DNA of 64,000 bases from positions 79,022-143,021 of the forward strand of contig JBNKOE010000022.1 in the NCBI GenBank assembly GCA_050294475.1, written 5' to 3'. Origin of the DNA: Thalassobellus sp050294475. Its GTDB lineage: Bacteria; Bacteroidota; Bacteroidia; Flavobacteriales; Flavobacteriaceae. The notes under the pieces are model-generated. The model was not told where the DNA came from and made no database searches. It worked only from the letters and a program-made list of their open reading frames with translations. Position numbers and translations under genes: made by a program. Shown here piece after piece: positions 24,741 through 36,500 of this stretch (position 1 is the stretch's first letter; every line of letters begins with the position of its first letter).

Positions 24741-27215
24741 ATGAAAGAATATCTATTGCATATAGTTTTATTTTTCTGTTTTGCGCAACAGTTTCATTCT
24801 CAAGAAGGCGGTGTTGTTGCGTTTAATTTGCCAATTAGAAATTCTTTAAAGTTTAATAGATATGCTATCAATCCTACTTTTACCTTTGTTAGAGAACAAA
24901 ATAAGTATATAAGTTTTACTAATAAAAGACAGTGGGTTCAGTTTGATAATGCACCTCAAACTTATTTATTTAGTTATGCAGGTAGATTTAAAGAAAATGT
25001 AGGAGCAGGAGTTGCTGCCTTTCAGCAAGATTATGGTGTGTTAACTACTTTTGGAGGTGTTTTAAACTTTGCTTATAATGCTGTTTTAAGTAGAGATAGC
25101 AACTTAACTTTTGGTATGAACCTTGGGGTTTACAAAAGCGGACTAAATTCTGGTAAAGTTATTACTAATTTTGATGATTCTTCTTTAAATAATATTCCAT
25201 CTAACACTATTTTTTCTGTAAATCCAGGTATAAATTATGGTACTGGTTTTATAGATTTTGGAGTATCTATAAATAATCTTGTTTCTTATAATTTACAAAC
25301 TTCAAAACTTATTGAAGATAATCCAGAGCAAAGTATACAAGGTCATATTATGTATACGGGCTATATAAATAGTCGTGGCTTTTTTGATGAAAGTAAATTT
25401 TCTGGATTAGTTAGATCAGAATTTAAAAAAGATAAAACAGTTCTTTCAGCAATAATGATGCTTACAGTTCCTAAAGGAATATGGGCACAAACAGGATATA
25501 ATACACTTTATGGCGTTTCTGCTGGAATAGGTTTAAATATTACTAATCAAATTTCATTAGAGTATAATTATGAAAAAGCTATGGGAAATTTGTTAACCTT
25601 CGGAAATTCTCATGAAATAACTCTAGCATATAAATTTAAAAATGTATTTAGATATGATTATAGTGGAGATGATGATGAACAATCAGTTTTTAATTCAACT
25701 AAAAAACCAAGACGCATATTTGCAAAATCGAAACCTTCAACAACACAAAAAATAGATAGAGCTGCAATAGCAGAAGCAAAGGAAAAGGCTAGGTTAGAAG
25801 CAGTAGAAAAATTAAAAGTAAAACAAGAAGCTAGAGCTAAATTAATTGCAGAAGCCAAAGAAGAAGCATTAGCTAAACAGAAATTGGCAGAAGAAAAGGC
25901 AAAAGCAGAAGCGTTAGCTAAGATAAAATTAGCCGAAGAACAAGCAGAACAAAAACGATTAGCAGCAGAAGCTAAAGCCAAAGAAGAAGCACTAGCTAAA
26001 CAGAAATTGGCAGAAGAAAAGGCAAAAGCAGAAGCGTTGGCTAAGATAAAATTAGCCGAAGAACAAGCAGAACAAAAACGATTAGCAGCAGAAGCTAAAG
26101 CCAAAGAAGAAGCACTAGCTAAACAGAAATTGGCAGAAGAAAAGGCTAAAGCAGAAGCGTTGGCTAAGATAAAATTAGCCGAAGAACAAGCAGAGCAAAA
26201 ACGATTAGCAGCAGAAACTAAAGCCAAAGAAGAAGCATTAGCTAAACAGAAATTGGCAGAAGAAAAGGCTAAAGCAGAAGCGTTAGCTAAACAGAAATTG
26301 GATACATTAGAGTTAGATGGTGCATTAATTAAACTTGCTCGTGATAAAGAATCTTTAGAACTAAAAAAACTGATAGAATTAACAGAGAATTCTAAAATTG
26401 AGCAGCAAGATTTATTGATAAAACTAAAGGATGCAATTGACATAAAGCAACAAGATTTAGATAATCTAAAAGAAGAAAATGATTTAAGCGAACAAGGTAT
26501 TGTTAGTACAAAACCAAAGGTGTTTAAAAGTATTTCTGCAGAAAATAAAGCATTAGAGGTATTAACAGCAAACCTTGATAACCTTATTAAATCTCAAGAC
26601 GCTAAACTGTTAGAACTTGAAAATTTATATAACAAAAGATTAAAAATAGTTAAAGATAAAACAGAAGCTACAAATGTGTTTTATCAACAAAAAATTCAGG
26701 AATTAAAATCTGTTCAATCTAGAGCTATAAAAACAAAAGCAAGTTTGCTTTCTACCTTAGAAGTAGTAAAAGTAGCTACAGAGTTTGAGAGAAAGCGAAG
26801 AATAAAGCGTGCTTCTTATGATAATAAAGATGATCAATATAGAAAAGATAGAGCTTCTTTAGATTTAATAAAAAAATATACGCCTTTAAGTAAAACACCA
26901 TTAACTCAAGCTGATTTTGATTTTGGCGAAGAATTAAACAATAATATAAAAATTATAAAAGGTGTTAGTAAAGAAGTTAGTGGCTATTATTTAGTAATTG
27001 CAGTTCATAGTGATGTTGCTAAAAGAGATGAGTTTTTAAGAAAGGTAGTTGCATCTGGACAAAAAGACATAAATTTCTTTTTTGATGTAAATACAAGTAA
27101 ATATTATATTTATTACAATAAGTTTGATTATATAGATACTGCTAAAAATGCACTTGAATCAAAAGAAAACAAACCATACAACAGTAAAATGTCTATAGTT
27201 AAAATAGAAAATTAA
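24741..27215 (+). CDS. PorP/SprF-like type IX membrane protein with coiled coil and SPOR-like end
   Basis: Protein of 824 residues. Residues about 20-300 form a PorP/SprF-type outer-membrane barrel ('NRYAINPTF.FVREQ...ISF.NKRQW', 'GAGVA.FQQ.YG'). Residues about 345-700 are a long charged coiled coil with a 41-residue repeat rich in Ala, Glu and Lys. The last 80 residues ('GYYLVIAVHSDVAKRDEFL...GQ.....F.D..TSKYYIYY') look like a SPOR or related peptidoglycan-binding domain. The architecture would tie the barrel to the cell wall. It is coupled to the CHU_C gene just upstream. A terminator follows. Confidence 0.85.
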   Translation: MKEYLLHIVLFFCFAQQFHSQEGGVVAFNLPIRNSLKFNRYAINPTFTFVREQNKYISFTNKRQWVQFDNAPQTYLFSYAGRFKENVGAGVAAFQQDYGVLTTFGGVLNFAYNAVLSRDSNLTFGMNLGVYKSGLNSGKVITNFDDSSLNNIPSNTIFSVNPGINYGTGFIDFGVSINNLVSYNLQTSKLIEDNPEQSIQGHIMYTGYINSRGFFDESKFSGLVRSEFKKDKTVLSAIMMLTVPKGIWAQTGYNTLYGVSAGIGLNITNQISLEYNYEKAMGNLLTFGNSHEITLAYKFKNVFRYDYSGDDDEQSVFNSTKKPRRIFAKSKPSTTQKIDRAAIAEAKEKARLEAVEKLKVKQEARAKLIAEAKEEALAKQKLAEEKAKAEALAKIKLAEEQAEQKRLAAEAKAKEEALAKQKLAEEKAKAEALAKIKLAEEQAEQKRLAAEAKAKEEALAKQKLAEEKAKAEALAKIKLAEEQAEQKRLAAETKAKEEALAKQKLAEEKAKAEALAKQKLDTLELDGALIKLARDKESLELKKLIELTENSKIEQQDLLIKLKDAIDIKQQDLDNLKEENDLSEQGIVSTKPKVFKSISAENKALEVLTANLDNLIKSQDAKLLELENLYNKRLKIVKDKTEATNVFYQQKIQELKSVQSRAIKTKASLLSTLEVVKVATEFERKRRIKRASYDNKDDQYRKDRASLDLIKKYTPLSKTPLTQADFDFGEELNNNIKIIKGVSKEVSGYYLVIAVHSDVAKRDEFLRKVVASGQKDINFFFDVNTSKYYIYYNKFDYIDTAKNALESKENKPYNSKMSIVKIEN
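25858..26300 (+). repeat. 123-bp tandem repeat, about 3.4 copies, in the coiled coil
   Basis: Anchors AGCTAAACAG recur at 25871, 25994, 26117 and 26240, each 123 nt apart, with a partial copy at 26285. Each unit encodes 41 residues of the Ala/Glu/Lys coiled coil. DNA identity between copies is very high, so the repeat is recent or kept uniform by gene conversion. Confidence 0.9.
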
Positions 27216-27521
27216 AACCTATTTCTTATCTTATTTTTATAATACAACAATTTTATGTTTTGTAAGTAAAATAGTTTGAAAACATTTAATATATAAGATT
27301 AAATGTTTTTTTTATCGATAAACTACATGAATTTTGCTTTGTTTTTTCTCTGTTATAAAAAAATTACCGATATTTATACCGTTAAAGAACTTTAAATCAA
27401 AGACGAAACATATTATTTGTAGTATTAATATTCTAAATTTAAAGAGTTTAAACAATTAAATAACGAGTGACATTTCTTTTTTATTCCCCAAAGTAAAAGA
27501 GAATTTATAAATATACCTACC
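27216..27521. other. Intergenic region before the SprB-like gene
   Basis: About 306 nt of AT-rich sequence. It holds a rho-independent terminator near its left end (27278-27313). The right part is expected to hold the promoter of the giant surface-protein gene, but I see no exact TAnnTTTG element. Confidence 0.5.
27278..27313 (+). terminator. Rho-independent terminator of the PorP/SprF-like gene
   Basis: Stem AAACATTTAAT with ATTAAATGTTT, loop of about 7 nt, followed by a run of T residues. Confidence 0.8.
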
Positions 27522-30500
27522 ATGAAAAAAACTACTTATGTAAACAAAGGAATTATTTCTTTATTGCTTATTACCCTATTTTGTAGTAATTATATTTTTG
27601 CACAACTTCCAGTTCCTTTTTCACCTAGACTTCCAGGAGGAAGTATAAAAGTAAAAGGAGATATCATACTAATTGGAAATGGTATTGTTACTGGTAAAGA
27701 TTTGCCTTTACCATATAATGGTACTGAAATAAATAATGATAATGAAGGTGTTTATATAAATGTTGCAAGTGGAGGCGATCCATCTATTTTTAGCTCTAGT
27801 AGTGCAAATTTATCGATAAACAATAGTTGTAAAGATATTTTATATGCTGGTTTATATTGGGCTTCTGTTTATCCATTAGAAGTTGCTAATAATGTAGATG
27901 TACAATTTGAGGGTACACCTAGATTTGAAGATTGGAATCAAATAAAGTTTAAACTTCCAACAGGAGGGTTTATTGATTTAGTAGCAGATAATAATCCTGA
28001 TCCAGTAGGAGAAGAAGATGATATTATTTTTGATGGATATGAATATTATGGTTCAGGTGTAGAAAATTCATTTAAAGATTCACCAATAATATGTTATAAA
28101 AATGTAACAAATTTATTGCAAGGTTTATCAGAAGCAGATGGTGAGTACACTGTAGCTAACTTAAGAGCCACTAGAGGGGTTAGAAGAGGAGGGTGCTCAG
28201 CAGGATGGACATTAGTAGTTATTTATGAGAGCCCTATATTACCTAGTAAATTTATATCTGTTTTTGATGGATATGCTGGTGTACAAAATACCACAGAATT
28301 AGATATTCCTGTTTCAGGTTTTCAAACATTACCAAGTCCTTTACCTGTAAATTCCAATCTTGGGGTCGCGGCTTTAGAAGGCGATATTGGTATTCCTGGT
28401 GATTCATTTCAATTTAAAGCAAGTACCTCAGGTACTTATACGGTATTGAGTGATGCAATAAATCAACCAGATAATTTTTTTAATTCTAGCATCACTCTTG
28501 AAGGAGTTCATGTTACTAATAGAAATCCAGCAAGTTTAAATACTCTTGGATTAGATATTAATAATTTTAAGTTACCAAATCCATTAAACTCCGTTTTACC
28601 CAATAATGCAACAGCTGGAGATTTAAAATTAACGACGAATGGAGATGGTTATGGTGTGTTTTTAACATCTTTTGCTGTTGAAATTATAGAGCCTAAGATA
28701 ACATTAACTAAAGTAGTTGAGGATACGTCAGGAAATGATATTAGTAATCAATTGGTAGATCTTGGAGATGAATTGAATTATATAATTGGTTTTCAAAATA
28801 CAGGTAATGATGATGCTACTAATCTTACTATAAGAGACGTACTACCAATAAACATTGATTTTAACTATCCAGCAGATTTGGAGGCTTTACCTCCTGGAGT
28901 TACTGTACAAAGTTATAATCCATTAACTAGAGAGCTTATTTTTAATGTTGATGATTCAGTTGTTGAAGAAAATGATCCTGTACAAGAAATACGTTTTAAA
29001 GTCTCTGTGGTATCTTCTTGTAGTTTATTAGATGATGCTTGTTCTAATGTAATAAGTAATCAAGCTTATGTAACTTACAATGGAACTATAAATTCGACTT
29101 TTGCTATTACTGATGATCCTAGTTTAAGTGCTAATACTGGTTGTTTGATAACGCCCGCCGCAACAAATTTTTTAGCAGATCTCAATTGTACTTTTGAGGA
29201 AGAAGTAATACTTTGTGGCGATAATGTTGTATTAACTGCAGGTAATGGATATGATGCCTATTCTTGGTCAACAAGTCCATCTGGAACTCCTGTAATAGGT
29301 ACGACACAATCTATTACAGTTACAACTCCAGGAACTTACTATGTACATAATACGGCTTTGGCTCCTTGTCAATCTATTGATCAAGTTTTTAATGTGATTA
29401 CATTTGGAGCTAATGTTACAAATCCAATTATTCCATTTGCAGATCAAGTTGTTACTTGTCCTAATGATGGTAAATCATTACCTAATATCTTTTTATGTGG
29501 TGGAAATGATTCAAGGTTTATTCAAACGGGTATTACAGATACAACATCTATTATATGGGAAAAATTAGATGAAACAAGTTGTACTGCAGTTATAAATCAA
29601 GATTGTGCTAATGAAGATTCTGGTTGTACTTGGAATCAAGTAACAACGGGACCAGATTTTATGGCAGATACTGCTGGACAATATAGATTAACTTTAAATT
29701 ATACAGGTGGTTGTTTTAATCAGTTTTATTTCAATATTTATACCAATTTATTGGTGCCTACTGCTACAACAAAAGATATAATTTGTAAAACACCAGGAGA
29801 GATTAATGTTGGTGGAGTTCCTAGCGGTTATGAATATAGTATTGATGGTGTAAATTATCAACCAAGTAATTTGTTTTCTATTACTTCCCCTGGTATTTAT
29901 AGTGTATACGTAAGGCAAATTGGTGTAACACCAAACCCATGTATTTTTTCAGTACCAGATGTACAAATAAGGCAACGTGATTTTACAGTTTCAACAAATA
30001 TAATTCAACCATTTTGTAATGGAGATTTTGGTAGTGTGATTGTCGCGGCAAATGATGTTCGTCCTCAATATTATTTTTCAATTTATAATGGAGCTACTCT
30101 AGTAAATAGTGTAGGACCAATTATAGCAAGTGATTACAGATTTAATAATTTAAATCCAGGGACTTATACTATAAATGTTTCTACAGAAGATGGCTGTATA
30201 TATTCTGAGGATATAGAAATTATAAACCCTCCTTTACTAACAGCAACAGCAGCACTTACCAAACCACTGACTTGTACAGATGGTGAAATTACTGTATATC
30301 CAGATGGTGGCACTCCTCCATATTACTATTTTGTGAACAGTACAACTGTTTTTCAAGGAAATCCGGAAATAGTTGTTACAGCATCAGGAGTTTATAATAT
30401 CACCGTTGTTGATTCCAATAACTGCTCTGCGGATGCTTCAATAACTGTAAATGCTTCTCAAGAGCCAGATTTTAATGTTTTAAAAACAGATATTTTATGT

Positions 30501-33500
30501 TATAATTCCAATACAGGTGAAATACATTTCAACGTAACTAATGCCAATGGTTATGCCATTACGTATAGTATTGATAATGGTACCACATTTCAGCTCAATG
30601 ATACATTTTCCAACCTTAGTGCAGGAACGTATCAGGCACTGATAAAATATTCGTTAGGTGGAACAGACTGTTTGAGTGTAGCTCAGGACATAACCATAAC
30701 GCAGCCCGACACAGCTTTAACCGCCTCGGCTGGCATATCGGAATTGGCAGGCTGTGGACCTAGTGGTGAAGGAAAGGTACGTATAACGAACCCACAAGGC
30801 GGTACACCACCATACGAATATAGTTTTGATAATCAAGCAACTTGGATTACTGTTAATGAAGCGGATGTAACTCCTGGAACTTATACTTTATATATAAGGG
30901 ATGCCAATGGCTGTATTTATGCTATGCCAGACATTGTATTGGATCCTGAACCAGTAACACCTACTATAGATGTTTCTGATCCAGATTTTAATTGTAATGG
31001 AACAGCCAATGCCACAGTAACCGTAACGAACTCAAATAGTAGTAATACCTATACTTATACTTATTTATTGGATGGTGTAGAAAACACCAATACTGCAGAT
31101 CCTAAAACATTTTTAGATGTTCCTGAAGGGTCTCATACCATAAGTGTAGCTTATAAATTGAAAGCAGTGCCAACTTATAGTAATTTATTGTTAGAGGATT
31201 TTGGTTATGGTGATGATACAACATCACCTGGTATCAACCCAGTATATTACTGTTTTGAACGTCAAAAAGTAGGAACAGAATGCAAAGGAAGTATTGTAAT
31301 ACAAGATGGCGATTATTCGGTTACCTCCAACATTGTAAAACCTTATGGTGCTTGGGTAAATCCTGTGGATCACACACCGGCTACCATACCTCCAACTCCG
31401 AAAGGAAGGTATTTGGTTGTTAATATAGGGGCTACAATTCCCAAAACGGAAATCTTATACGAAAAGCAAATAGATGATATTATTCCTAATCAGCCTATAA
31501 ATGTAGAGTTTTTTGCCATGAATTTGCTTAAGGCAGGTAATACACAGTATAATGCCGATTTATTGGTTGCTCTAGTTGATGGTTCTGGAAACGAAATATC
31601 ATCATTTGCTACTGGAGAAATCCCTAAAATTGAAAGTTGGGAGCAATACCCTAAAACACCTTTAACATTAGATCCTGGGGCTAATACAAGTTTAAAATTT
31701 ATAGTTAGATCCAATGTACAGCAAACAAGTGGTAATGATGTGGCTATTGATGATATTAGAGTATATCAACTTCCAAAAACTTGTATAACGCAGGTTGATT
31801 TTCCGTTTGTAGTAGAATCGGGTAAAGCTTTTACAGCAAATATAACAGGAACCTCTAATGTGAGCTGTTCTGGTGGGACAGATGGTAGCATTACCATCGC
31901 TGCTCAAAATTTTGACCCTTTAAAAGGATTTCAATATTCAATAGATAGTGGTGTGACATGGAACACCCAAATGACGTCGCCATATACCATTACAGGGTTG
32001 GCTGAGGATACATATGATATACAAATACGTTATGATGATACGGCTAATAGTTGTGATTTTCCGTATACCCAAAATATTACTACTCCTGCGCTCTTAACGG
32101 TATCTGTATCGGCAACGCCTGTAACCTGTCTTGACGGTTCTACGGTGACGGCAACAACGTCTGGGGGAACGCCAGCATATTCTTATGAGTTGCTGGATAC
32201 ATCACTAAATTTAGTCGCTAATTTCCCAAGTAGCGGTATTTTAACTAGTGTTGTTCAAGGAGATTATATAGTAAGGGCAACAGATGCTAATGGATGTACA
32301 GATGATGAACCACTCAGTTTAGTGGCTCCTACAACACCTACGGCAACTATAATTAATGCCGATTATTGTTATGATGCTACCAATGGAGCATCACTTGAGG
32401 TTAGTGCATCAGGAGGACAATCTCCTTATCAATATAATATTAATGGAGGCGCATTTCAATCTAGCAATATATTCACAAACTTAACACCAGGGACTTATGA
32501 TATAATTGTAAGAGATTCTTTTGGATGTACATTTAGCTTACCAACACAAACTATCTCATCACAAGTAAAAGTTAGCATGCTAACCAAAGATTTAGATTGT
32601 ACGGCAACACCAGATGCTACCATAACAGGAACTATTTCTGGGGGTGTTGCACCATATACTTATGAAGTATCTGTTAATTCGGGGGCTTACACTCCATTAG
32701 GAACTACAGGGTCTCCATTTATATACAATACGACAATAGATGGAACCTACCAATTCCAGATTACAGATGCCAATGGATGTAGTACACAGTCAACAGTAGA
32801 AACTATTAATCCTATTTCATTACCAGAAATAACATCGGTTATTCAAACACAACCTATATTATGTAGTAACGATTCTAATGCAGCTATTCAGGTTAACATT
32901 AACAATGCTGTTGGTACGCCATCATTTGTGATTAATGTATTCAATAATACAACGGGAGTAGATTATGGTACTCAAACAAGTGGTTTAACCGCTGGAGATT
33001 ATACCATTACGCTTACCGATGCAAAATCTTGTACAGATACGGCAACGATTACTATTGCAGAACCAGCACCAATTGATTTTGATTTAGACCAAGTGGATAT
33101 TACCTGTAATGGTTTAGGAGGGACAAGTTTAGGGTCTATTATTGTACAGAATGTTACGGGAGGAACAGCTCCTTTTACATATTATATTACTAATAATTTT
33201 GGTGATGTTATTCCTGGTAATCCATATGCAGCAGTATCTAATGAAGATTATACGTTTACTGTTATCAATTATGGTATTTATACTATTGATGTAGTTGATG
33301 CAAATGGATGTAGCTTAACAAAGCAAGTAACCATGGCATCTCCACCTTCTGATTTGCTTATTGATGTGACAACGTTTTCATCCGATTGTACCAATGGAGG
33401 TACGGCGGTTGTACAAGCAATATCGGCTGTTGGTAGCGGTAGCTATGAGTTTGGTATTTTAGAATCTAATACAGCACCATATACATCAACTTTTTATCCA

Positions 33501-36500
33501 GCTACAGGACCAAGTGATACTCGCCAATTTGATAATTTAATACCAGGAGTCGTTTATACGTTTGTAGTACATGATCTTGCGACAGATTGTTATTATGTAA
33601 AATCAGCCAATGCTCCTATAGCTCCTGCTTCAAGTTTAACATCAACGGTTGTTCCCAATAATGTTGTTTGTAAAGGAGATAGCAATGGCAGTGTTACATT
33701 TACTATCGATAACTTTGATAGTACAACAACTTCTGTTGATTATCAAATATTTGAGGCTTTTTCAAATGTATCTGTTGGGGCAATAGTTAATTTGCCAGTT
33801 ACTTTTGGAACCCCAGAAACAGTAACGACACCATCTCCAGGAACATTAGCACCTGGACAGTACTATATTGTCTTTACTGAAAATGGTTCAGGAGCCTTTA
33901 ATGGATGTAAATCGGCTTCAGCAATTTTTGAAATTAAGGAATCTGCAGTTGCTTTAAGTGCTACGGCTTCGGCTGTTAAAAACCAAAACTGTAATGCTTT
34001 GGGACAAATTTCAGTAATAGGACATGATGGTACGGCACCTTATACCTATCAGGTTTTATTAAATACAGATCCTGTTCCAGCATCAACAGACCCAGCATGG
34101 GTGTCTACAAATACGTTTGACTTACCAGCAAATAGTTACATAGCTTATGTAAAAGATGATTATGGTTGTATACAAGCGGCAACGCCAGTAATATTAGATG
34201 CAGATCCAGTACCAGTTATTGCAGCTTTGGTTAATAATCAATGTACCGCTACTGAAGGTAATTTTATAATAGATGTATCATTAACAACAGCAGGGATAGC
34301 TCCATACAGTTATAGTATTGATGGAAGCTCTTATCAATCAAGAACAGCACCGTTCACTATAACCAATTTAACATCAGGGTCACATACTATTGAGGTAAAA
34401 GACTCAAACGGATGTGGAAATTTAGTATCTGTGGATATTGTTGCGCCATTAGGATTAATGCCAACAGTAACCACATTACCAAGTTGTTCTGATGATGATG
34501 GTGTCATTACAGTAACAGGTTCTGGTGGCTCAGGAAATTATACCTATGCAATTAGTCCGAATGTGGGATCTATATCAGGAAACGTGATATCGGGAGTGCC
34601 ATCAGGAACATATACGGTTACTATAACAGATACCACCACGCTATGTACCCAGAATGCTAACATAACATTGGATGTTGCAACACCAGTAACTTTTACAACG
34701 ACACCTACTAATGTAAGTTGTAATGGTAGTACTGATGGTACAATAACAGTAAATTTACCAGCTAGTAATGATAACCCAATTTATACGTATAGTATAGATG
34801 GAGGTGTAACCACCCAAACATCCAATGTCTTTACAGGCTTGGCATCTGGAATCTATAATATTACGGTTACTTCTGGTAAAAACTGTACTTTAACACAACA
34901 GGAAACTGTTGGAGAACCAGATCCAATAAACGTTCCGACACCAACCGTAGTAGGCTATGCCTGTACTACGGGTACTAATACAACAAATTTTGCCTCTATT
35001 ACAGTGTCTGGTGTAATAGGCGGTTCGGGAACATATACCGTTTATGAATTTATAAAAGGAGGTGTAACCGTTCAATCTGGTTCTAATAATCAATATATTG
35101 AATCTGATTTGTCAGGTGGTACGTATACCATTAATGTTTATGACGATAATGGATGTTCAGGTACAATAACAGCTACCATAGCACCTTATATTGAATTAGA
35201 TAAAATAAATGTAGTTATTAACCCCATTACATGTAAGAAAGACGAAGATATTACTGTTTCGGTAAGTAGTATTGGTGGTACACCTACTAATTTAGAATAT
35301 ACTGTAGAAGATGTTGTTGGGGTAGTAACAGGAGGTGTTTATAGTCAAACGAATACCACAGGTATATTTACAGGTTTAACCATTGGTAATTATGTGATTA
35401 CTGTTACCAATTTAGATACAGGATGTAGTTTACAAAAAGCACATTATGTAAGTGATCCAAATACATTTGATCTTACTATAGACTCTGTTGTAGATGTCAC
35501 TTGCTTTAGCGCTAGTGATGGTAGTGTTAATCTAACGTTTATAGATAGGACACCTTCTCCTACGGATGAGAGCGGTCCTTTTAGTTATAGTGTGATTGAT
35601 TCTTTAGGTAATACTGTTGATTCAGGAACTTCACTCAGTGCAGGACCAATAACACTTTCAGGTTTTGCATCTGGAACCTATGAAATAACGGCAGAATTAA
35701 TCAATGATCCAAGATGTCCTATAGATAAGAAATTCACAATTACAGCACCAACAGCAGCTTTAGCTATTTCAGAAACACATACAGACATTACATGTGTAAG
35801 TGGCAATAATGATGGATCTATTTCAGCAACAGCTACTGGAGGTTGGCCAGGTGGTTATGAATATCAATTGGAAATTACAGGAGGTACTACACCAATTGCA
35901 TCATATAGTTCGGTATCAAACTTTACTGGATTAACACCAGGAGATTATGTAGTTAGTGTAAGAGATTCTAGAGGCTGTATAGCTTCAGATGTTGTTACCT
36001 TAGCAATACCAATACCAATAGCAGCTATCGTAACACCAAGTACAACATTATTGTCATGTTTTGGAGATAAAAATGCAACAATAACGGTAAGTAATCCAAT
36101 GGGAGGTCAGGGAAGCAACTATACCTATATGTTAAACATGGTAGCACCAACAGCAAGTTCATCGGGACCTCAATCTTCACCTGTCTTTACAGGGTTAGGA
36201 GCAGGAACCTATAATGTAACGGTAACCGATGGGTATAATTGTGAGTTCACTTCAACAGATGTTGTCATATCAGAACCTGCACAAATACAGGCTACTTTAG
36301 TAAAATCAACCTCACAAACCTGTTTAACAGGTACAACACTTACACTAAGTGCCACAGGAGGAACAGGATCATATGAGTATAGTGATACGGCGTCCTTTAC
36401 AACAATTTTAGGTTCGTTTGCGTCATCAACTCCAATTAATCTACCACAAGGAGCCTCAGGAACGTATTCATATTATGTAAGAGATACTAATAATTGTTAT

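Noticed and set aside
25658..26443. Long open frame on the minus strand (about 261 codons) opposite the coiled-coil region
   Set aside because: It mirrors the 123-bp repeat of the PorP/SprF-like gene. Its Ala/Ser/Phe-rich repeats are what the reverse strand of an Ala/Glu/Lys coiled coil gives.
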